Origin: Harmothoe impar
Lineage: Eukaryota; Annelida; Polychaeta; Phyllodocida; Polynoidae
Length of the DNA stretch: 64,000 bases
Assembly: GCA_947462335.1 (NCBI GenBank)
Contig: OX381704.1
Span: 21,034,442-21,098,441, forward strand
Direction: 5' to 3'
A model generated the notes under the pieces. It was given only the letters and a program-made list of their open reading frames with translations. It ran no database searches and was not told the DNA's origin. A program made the translations under genes and the position numbers. Positions 1 to 9,400 of the stretch are shown here, in pieces. How positions within the stretch are numbered: position 1 is the stretch's first letter; each line of letters opens with the position of its first letter.

Positions 1-442
1 GCTTTACAAACTTCAAACTACATTGTAATAGAAAACTAATTAAAAGATGAGGATCGACAGGAGACCAGGGTTTTCACCATACTGCAAGAACAGAACTGAA
101 TCGCCGACAGTGCAATTTTAACTTTCCATAGCCTTTTTGAATATTCTAAATCCTCGAGTAAGAACAGAATTTAGATAAATTTTATGGAAATGTGCCAAAA
201 AACATCTACAGTAGCTAAATTTTGCCACGCTGGGTTTGGGGTGTTGGGTCTGTGGCAAATTGGCCAGAGACTACAAGCCCTAAACGTGTTAGGACAACTA
301 TTAAATGGGCATGTATCGTGATGGTAGGGACACCTAGTGAGAAATGCCTGAACCAACAGAGATTGACAAGTGGTATTTCTGAACATTATGTTTGGTGTGG
401 ATCAAAAAAGGCGTAATTTTTAATATGAGGAAGCACACTTAC
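1..442. other. UBXN1 last intron, no gene seen
   Basis: This AT-rich stretch lies 3' of the last visible UBXN1 exon, whose donor is at 438-442 on the minus strand. I looked for a short exon encoding the usual UBX C-terminus (a hydrophobic strand ending in lysines) and saw none. The small open frames here have no recognisable content. Confidence 0.6.
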
Positions 443-3400
443 CGAGTTCAGTTAGGGGTTTCTCCATGTCTTCATCGGTGAAGACCTTCCTTGGGAATGA
501 CGTCATGAGTACAAAGGGCGCGGGGCCGTCCGTCCGGTGCAGCTCCACGTATAGACGGACAGCCGCTAATTGTTCCTTAGCCTTAAAGGTCTGCGTCATG
601 GCCTGTCCATTTGTTAAGCGGATCTGAAACAAAGTAATTGGCAAGTCTGACTTTAAAGTATGTTTCATTTCTGAAGAAATTTAAGGACATATTGGCAACA
701 GATAATAAGGGGGGATACAAGGGAGACTGCCTGTTAGCCAGTATGTATACATTAAGTCGTAAACCACAAGTACCATGAATTACAACGTATAATATGCATC
801 TCACAAATAACCCGCACCTAACACATAACCTGCACTTGGGGTCTAAAAAATGCTACTTCATAATAGGGATATATTATACATCGAAAGACCTTTGTATATC
901 TTGGACTCTGACCAGGGAATACTGATAACCTGCACCTGGGATTTGGTTGTAATTTACGGTATACATGAACCATATAGAGCAGCTCAGCTGGATAGAATAA
1001 CGTTTGAGTGTTGAAGAGAAATGACTTACCTGAAGCCGGCAGTCGTCATATGTCTTCTTCTCTACTGGTGCGGCCGGGGCAGCAGCAGCAGGGGCCGCAG
1101 CTGCGGGAGAACTTTGTTTTGCAAACTGTAAAGAATCAGCATAGGGAAAGTGAGGTGAGTAAATAGGGAAATATAACATCATTCAGTCACCGATATTTAC
1201 CACTGTCAAACTTAAGAATGATAAATATGTAGACAACGGGGATCCCCTAGTATAACCAAACCTGACAGGTAGGTGGAAGGCTCTTACCTTTGCAGCTCGT
1301 TCTCGTTTATCCTTCTCGATTTCTTCTTTCACTTTCTGCCTGCAACATAAAAATCACGGTGTAAATGCACTCATCAGATTCTCATTTCTTGCAATCTGCT
1401 TTTAAGCTCCCACTAATATTCCACTCAGATTTTGTGACCTCCCACATGTATGACATTTTGAATAGAACTGACAAGATCATATTTACATGGTATATAAACT
1501 TTTTATATATATATATTCCTATAGTGAGGAAATCCTGTTATTACCACATTGTAAAAATGTAAATTGGTTTATAACAAATCATTTTGGCCTGCTTAAAATA
1601 GTGATTAATGATTAAATATATTACCCTTTAAGAAGCACAACATATTTATTGTCGATGTAAATCAAAGTTTTAATATCAGACACAGCGGAGGTCGGTGAGG
1701 TTGGGGGAATTGTCCAGGGTTTTCTGAGCGACTGTGAATGTTAATCCTATAGATTACCTGTATTCCTATTTCGATAAAGTAAATATAAAGAAGATACATA
1801 CCTTGCGAGTCGTTCCTCCTCCTTCTCCTTCCTTTTAAACTCTGCTAGCCTTTTCATTTCTTTATCTTCCATTCTAAAACACACAAGGTACAAAAACAAA
1901 TTAATTGAATGAGAAAGAGCGGGTTACAAGGGAGTGGGTGATTGTTGAAAATGGTCCATACTTGTGTGAAGTAATTTGTGCACGGTCCTGAAGCATTGCA
2001 TTAAACTCGGACCACGTATATGCATATGCACATCATAGGCCTATAAGAGATTGATAAATATGTACATTATAGAAACGCTGTAGAAACAGGCTGCCAATAG
2101 CAGTCATATCCTAATATCGCATGATAAGGTCCCTACACTCCTCTGTGAGCGCAAACAAGGCGGCACAGTAATCTACAAACAAAACGGACATGCAGGAGTA
2201 AAACATAATTCTGCCTCAACCCCACCATCCTAACAGGTAGAAAATGGTAGACGCGCGCGAGAGATCACCATGTTGCAGTGTAGAACTTACTGTTGTTTAA
2301 GTGACGTCAACTCTTGGCCTTGCTTCCTCCGGATTCTTTCACGATCTATCTTTTGCTTCTTCTCTTCCTCCTCCTTTTCCTTTCTTCGCTGTGCCAACCT
2401 CTCTTGTACCCTATTGTGAAGAAATGCACAAATAATGAAAATAGGATTGGGCATTTTTTATAAGTCAATTTTAAAGTATTATTGCTATCCATGTACTGGA
2501 ATTTTTGTGCCGGCATTGCTATAATAGCTCAACTTTTATTGATACTGGCACAATGTCAACGGAACCATTGACTACATTGATTACTGTCACAGACATGCCA
2601 CTTTTCCCACTTTTGCAAGAATTCATACTTTTTTTGCTCGGATTTCTGTATTGAATTATGTTAAATTCCTACATAAAATTGACCAACATCTAAAGATTTC
2701 CTACTTTTTGTATATCTCTGATTACAACAAGACCATATTGATTACTACAAGGAGACTGCAATGATTGCTACAACAAGGCTACTTTGATTACTACAAGACT
2801 ACCGTGATTACGACAACATGACTACATTGATTACTACAACAAGTGACTAAAACCATCACAATTCGACAACATTAATTGTTTTATCATTGTTGAGGTATCC
2901 CTTACTTTTCTAGCTGCTGCTTTTTCTCCTCTTCCGTCAGCGGCTTAATTTCTTCAGTCGATTCGGAGAAATTAGAATGTTGAGTCCGTGCGGCATGAGC
3001 TTGTGCATCCAGTTCCGTCTTAAGCAGTTTTCCACAACTGCAAAAAAAAGTCAAGGAAATAGGTAATTACCCGAGGAACTTACCTTGGTTAGTTGTGAAG
3101 GGGAATTGATGTTCTAACGATGCCTCAGCACCACTAGTTGGGCTGAGGAGGACGAGGGAGAAGACACCGGACCGGAAGTAGTCATTTTAGAGCGGGAGCA
3201 TTAAGGGAAAGATAAATTGGACCCCAAATATCGAGGTAATTACCAAACTAAAATTTTTAAAAATATTCAAGTACCTGCGACAGGGGATGGAGGGTGGGCC
3301 CTCGTCCTCCTCAGCCCAACTAGTGGTGCTGAGGCATCGTTAGAACATCAATTCCCCTTCACAACTAACCAAGGTAAGTTCCTCGGGTAATTACCTATTC

Positions 3401-6400
3401 TAACTCTCCCGTCAGCACCCACTAGTTGTGCTGTCGGAGAACAAGGGAGAACTTCAAAGCCCAATTCTCTTTCCCGGGTCAGACCCCAATAATTACGAAA
3501 ATAATAAGCGGAGTCTTATTTCAATAACAAAACTTTTATTGTTCACACAATGAACAATCTTAACAGTGACTAACCCACAGACTCGGGGTACATGTTTTAT
3601 CACGGCCTAACCGTATCACTTAACAAGTTTGTAAAAATACTTGTTTACAGTCTCACTACCCGTGGACTTAATAACAGTAAACTCAACAATTGTAAATATT
3701 TCTCATGTAAACATAAAACCTACACAGATCTTTTTCTGTCAACTTACAAATACCAGCACCTGCTGACTTTCAAGCAGCATCTAATAGTTGCTCCCCTAGA
3801 CTCTCTTTTGGGGCAACCTGCACCTTTTTTAGGTAGTGCCTGGCCATGGTGGACTCATTTCTCCAGGACCCATACCGGAGCATCAGATCCGTAGATACCC
3901 CCAGTTTGGCCCCTGCAGAAACTCCAGCCCCTCTGAGGGAGTGAGCACCGAACCTTCTTGTGTTGATCCCACTCGCCCTCATGGTCAATACCACCCATCT
4001 GGATATTGAATCCCTCTTCACAGCTCCATATGGGGATATGAAGGACACAAACAATTTCCTCGATGTTCTCTTCAGCGCCGTCCTCTCAATATATCTTCTG
4101 AGAGCCCTGACCACACATAACTGAACGTCCTTGTGGTAAGGTTTGAAATTGACCTTCAACAGCTTCTCACCTGTTTTTGCTGTCTTCATCGGGAAGAGGA
4201 GGATGAAGGATACAGATCCATCATCCCCCTCTTCCATTTTGTCCAGACTTAAAGCTAGGGCCATCTGGCCTCGGTGCCCTGACACTAGTAACATGAGACA
4301 TAGTACTTTCCTACCCAGCCTGTCTAGGCTCATCTGAGAGTTCCTTCCCCATGATTTCAAGGTAGCAAATACCAGCCTCACATCCCAGAAATATGTGTAT
4401 TTGGGCTTGGGTGGATTACGTAGATAGGCAGTTCTGACCGCCCTGGTGACCCAGTACCTCTTGCCCATTGTATCCTGAGCAGTGGTCTTGGGTAATACAA
4501 TGGATAAAGCACAACGAGCAGCGTTTACAGCCCCAAATGAATATTCGCTTTCTGACATGGCCCGTATGAAGTCACACACATTTGCTTCTGAATCCCCAAA
4601 CTTATCAAAGTCCTTAACTATACAATGTGTAAACCATTTCTTGATGTATTGATTGTACACTTTTTGAGTTCCTTTCTTCCAACTCTCAATCAAGAACCTG
4701 GCAGTGGCTCTGTTACACTTAAGTTCTGCCATTAACTGAAACTCTAAAGTTCTGAAATAATCAAACCCAGTCCTTTTGGGAATTTGTTTTCCACATCTTG
4801 ATTTGGCTGAAGGTTGTTTCTCTTTCGACCTATCCTTATTCTTCGCTTCGCCCTGACTTGTAGCCGAGTGAACCAAGGAGCTGTTGCCCATTCCGGGGCA
4901 ACGACAATGGCCTTCTTGGGGGAATCCTCTTGTATCTTTCGGAGCACTCTGGGCAGTAGTCTGGGGGGAGGAAAAACATAAACGAATAGATTAGTCCAGG
5001 ATGCAGTAAACGCATCAATGTGCATGGTGCCCGGGTCAGGCTTGTATGACATGTACAAAGGGCACTTAGCATTCTCTCTAGATGCAAACAAATCAATTTC
5101 TGGAGTCCCAAAAATCTTACAGATCTTGTCAAACAGCTTGGTGCTCAGAGACCATTCCAAGTTGTCCGCAAACACTCTAGACGCCCTGTCAGCTGCATCA
5201 TTTAGTACCCCCGGGACAAATGAGACAGTGACCCAGTGACCTCCAGCTTCCAACCAGTCCCAGATCTGTTTTGCCTCATCATGACACTCTCGCGACTTTA
5301 CACCACCTCCTTTATTGATATATGCCATTGCAGTGGTGTTGTCTGTAGTCACATGTACATAAGTAGGCTCCTTTGGCATGAATGATTGGAGTCCCAGATA
5401 AACTGCTCTAATCTCCAAAATGTTGATGTGTGCTAACTCATCTGCCGTCCATCTACCATTTGTCTCTTCACTTCCTACTACAGCTCCCCAGCCCCCATTA
5501 CTGGCGTCAGTTTCTATCACAAAAGCAGGCTCTCTCCTAACTACCCTGTAAGCTGTGGGGGCATGGTCATGCCACCACTGCACCTCCTCCAGGGCAGCCG
5601 GCGACAGAGTCATAGTCTGACTATAGTCTCTCCCTGTCCTGACCAGTGCTGAGTTCTTGTTTCTTTCTAGAACCTTAATGTGCGCTATCCCATAGTCTAC
5701 CGCTGGTGTATACGCTGTCATAAGCCCCACTAATTCAGCCACTGATTGGATAGTTGGGTAGTCTGTCCTGAGCATAAGGGCAGTACTCTCCACTATCTTG
5801 TCCACCTTGTCGGGAGGGAGGTATACTATTCCCCTACTGGAGTCTAAGATAAATCCCAGAAACTTCATCACTGTTGAAGGTACAAGTGAGGATTTGGATG
5901 GGTGTACAACAAGCCCTACACTGTCTAACAAGTGAGCCAATTTCCAGGTGGACTCTGCACATTCATCGTAGGTCTGGGCGATAATGAAGACATCATCAAT
6001 ATACTGGAAACATTCAATACCCCTACAGCGAGCTTCAGCAAAAATGGGAGCTAAAATCTTTGTGAAGAATCTAGGCCCACAGGACAACCCATTGGGGAGG
6101 GAAGTATACTGGTACAACACTCCCCGCCAGGTAAATCTAAGATACTTCCTATCTTGGGGGTGAATGTTCACCGAATAGTAGGCGTCTTTCATGTCCAAGG
6201 AGGCAAGATGAGAATTTGGATCCATTAACTCTAAAGCAGTATTCAATCCATGCATCTTGAAGTGCTGATATTCCACTAGTTTATTGAGCTGCGTCAGGTC
6301 CAAAATAACTCTCACCTCCCCGTCAGGTTTAGGCCTTGGAAAGATGTTAGAGATCCATTCCCCTGGAGAATGGTTCGTTTCCTCAATGACCCCTTTTTCC

Positions 6401-9400
6401 AACATTTTTGAAATTTGCAAATCTATTCCCCGACTTTCTGTAGTCGACAGACTATAAGGGTATGGGACAGAATTTTGGATCGGCTCATCAATAAACGGAA
6501 TTCTCATAGCTTCCACCTGCTCTAACACCCAATCATCACCCGTAAAGTTAGACCACACAGCAACATAATGAGTTATTTGTCCAGCTTGGAAATTGTCTGG
6601 CGTATGCGTCAATTCATTTACATCAACAGCAGGGTAAATTGGCAAATTTGACACACCTTTAGCACCTACCTCTAGCCGCCTCGGCGATTGTTCTGCCTGT
6701 CTGAGTGGTAGAGGCCTTCTAGTGGGGAGTGGTGACCTGGACCGCGAGGGTCCCCGTTGCCGTGGCCCCCTCGCCCGGAGCCCCCTCGTCGTCCCCCGCG
6801 CCGTTGCCCTCGGTGAGGGGGACCTCCCCGAAAACCCCGGCCAGCACCATGGCCTGGTGGTGGGCCTCCTCGGCCCCTGCCTCCACGGCCTCTCTGAGCG
6901 CCCCTTCCTCTAGGGGGTCTAGGGGGTCCCATGAGGTCTCGAACCAGCTTGTCTGACTTCTTGGCTTTTGCGACAGTCTCTTCTACATCACTCCCGAATA
7001 AGTTATCCCCACTCACGTCAGCTTCCACTACTGAGTGTACGACTCTCCTATCCAGGTTTGGGCGCAGAGCCTGTCTCCTACGGCGAACCACCGACGTATT
7101 GGCATAGAAGGCAAGTTGCATTGCATCAATCGCTGCATTCCCCGTCTCCGCCAGCTGAGAATCTCCTTTCTTTCCACGGCTGACCATTAACTCCAGGGTT
7201 GGTAGAATGGCCACTATGGAAGCCAGAATGGCTGCCTGAGTGAGCTGGAGTTCTTTGTCTGCTCTTTTAGTAGCGTAGTCTACTTCCTCAGACCTATAGA
7301 ACCCTTGATCCATTCTTGGGGCCACCAACGACGCTGCATTCTTAGGAGGGGGATATTTAGCAATCAGTTCTTTGGCCTTAGACAAGTCTTTGCAATTACA
7401 GTGAAAAGTGGACAACAGCTTGGCCATTCCCGGAGTAACTTCATCAGAAACATTTTGTCGCTCGGCTTCCTGAACGGCAGCCTGGGCTGCAGCAGCGAAC
7501 GGACTGTCTCCCCAGTCTTTAAATGGGTCAACTTCCTCTTCAGGCTCACTATTATCACCGTCTTTCTTCTTGCTTTTCTTAGCCTTCTTCGGAGCAGCAG
7601 CTTCCGCCTTTCTTTTAGCTGAAGAAGTGGTAGACTGCTCACTGTACTGCGTCCCCTCTTCTTGTGTCACAAATTCAGACCGTCTGTCAGGGCTATTCAG
7701 TTGTGACTCTCCATGTCCAGCTTGTGACACCGAGCCAATCACAGATGCCTCATCGTATAGAAAACTGGCAGCATAATCCGAGTCAGCCTGGTTGTTATGG
7801 CCACCAGTACGCCCATGAGAACTATGAGCGGGTGACACAGAGTGTGTTTGTCTACCCCTCTGTCGCCGTCTACCACGTGGCTCCACGTGGGTGTCAACCT
7901 GACTGTCAGCCTGACTGTCAGCATCTCTGGCCATTCGTCTACTTTGCTGTCGCGCCTCATCCTCTTCATTCATGCGCCTCCGTCTTTCCTCCAGCTGCTT
8001 ACTGTATGCTGCTAATCGTTTACGTTCCCTTCTTAAGAACTCCTCATCAGTCATAGACTCCAAGTCATCGTTGTTTACCTCCCAGTCGGCACGCTGTCGG
8101 CGGCCCTGCCGGGTGGGCGAGCGGCCACTCCGGGCCCCCGGACCCGGGGCCGAGGCCGAGGCCGACGCTGAGGCTGAGGCGGATTCCTCATTTCCACCAA
8201 GCAGTTCTTCTACTAGCTGTTCTACCTCATCGCCACTAGCTCCATTTTCCCCATTGGTCTCACCTGGGATAGAGCATTCATCACCAGAATTATCCATGGT
8301 GTATCGGTTGGTCACTCTCGGTGGATCCAAGATGGCGATGCCCTGGCAACACGTGCTTCGTCAGTAAAACCAAGTTTTATCTGAAAATACAAGCAAAAAC
8401 TGGTTAACGCCGACGACCAGAAACGGTATATGTCTTTAGCAAAGCATATAACGCGTTTTTTGAAACTCCCAACTGGGAATTAGCTGAAAATAACACAAAA
8501 AATACGCTAACTCACCAGGAGCTCTTCTCTGACCTTTCGTCTGATCCAATGCGCACGCGCAACTGGCTACTTCCGGTCCGGTGTCTTCTCCCTTGTTCTC
8601 CGACAGCACAACTAGTGGGTGCTGACGGGAGAGTTAGAATAAATGTGTTATGCATGTGAATATTGTTAATTCTAATAGCCGATGGGAATTGGGAAGTGAT
8701 GGGTGATAATGTTAGCACTCTATCCCAGTCTCTACTTGGTCCATTCAGAGCGTTGAATCTTAAGGCTTGGGATCAATATTCTATACCAGTCCCCCTCCAG
8801 CCTGGACAATTCTGACAAATCACCACTCTATGAGTGGAGAGAAAAAAGAATTGGTGTAAAGGGAATTACATTGTGTACCACAAAATCGTGAGTATAAACA
8901 CATAACCCTCGTATAATTTGGGAGCACCCTATATTATAAGCCGCACATGAGGCCTGATTTTGGCTACTTTAGTATGTAGCATTCTTCTAAACACCTTGTT
9001 TAAGCCGCACCCCTAGGTCCCCCCACCATGGTAGAATCCTATAAGCCGCACGTGGGGTCTGACTCAGCACGCGGTACTTACTCATCACATTTGAGTGAGG
9101 CGGCCTGTGCAGGAGCCTCGGCTGGTGCAGCCTGCTGGCCTTCCGCTGTGTCCATCTTCTCTGTCTCTTTACTCCCCTCACCACTGCCGGCAGAATCACC
9201 CAGAGTGTAGCCCTTCGGTGCTTCAAATGGCACATCTATATCTGCGTCATCTTGATGTTCCAGCAACCTGAAAATACATGTGTGTGAAATAGTCAAACAT
9301 CATTCAACATTCAGGCAGACTTTAGTTTTCGGATCGTCTTGCTGAATTTGGGGTCTATAACTTGTGTGTATGCCAATACAGGACATGGTTATTTGATCAA

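Larger units (their letters stand above)
3058..8640 (-). mobile_element. DIRS-type (tyrosine recombinase) retrotransposon
   Basis: A 5.58-kb element in UBXN1 intron 3, transcribed in the same (minus) direction as the host. In order it carries a gag-like ORF (8330-6672), an RT/RNase H ORF (6654-4744), an overlapping tyrosine recombinase ORF (4891-3770), an internal complementary region (3296-3460) and inverted ends. There are no LTRs, no integrase and no obvious target duplication. Both ends carry the trinucleotide AAT (3058-3060 and 8638-8640), as expected for a circular intermediate resolved by a tyrosine recombinase. The three ORFs are intact over their full length, so the insertion looks young. 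DIRS and the related PAT/Ngaro groups share the gene set; the internal complementary region points to the DIRS group. Confidence 0.93.

Noticed and set aside
1..442. Terminal UBXN1 exon
   Set aside because: No acceptor plus coding strand matching the expected C-terminal residues; the exon probably lies outside the window.
6672..8367. Plus-strand ORFs across the DIRS gag-like region
   Set aside because: Shadows of the minus-strand gag-like ORF; no codon or domain support.
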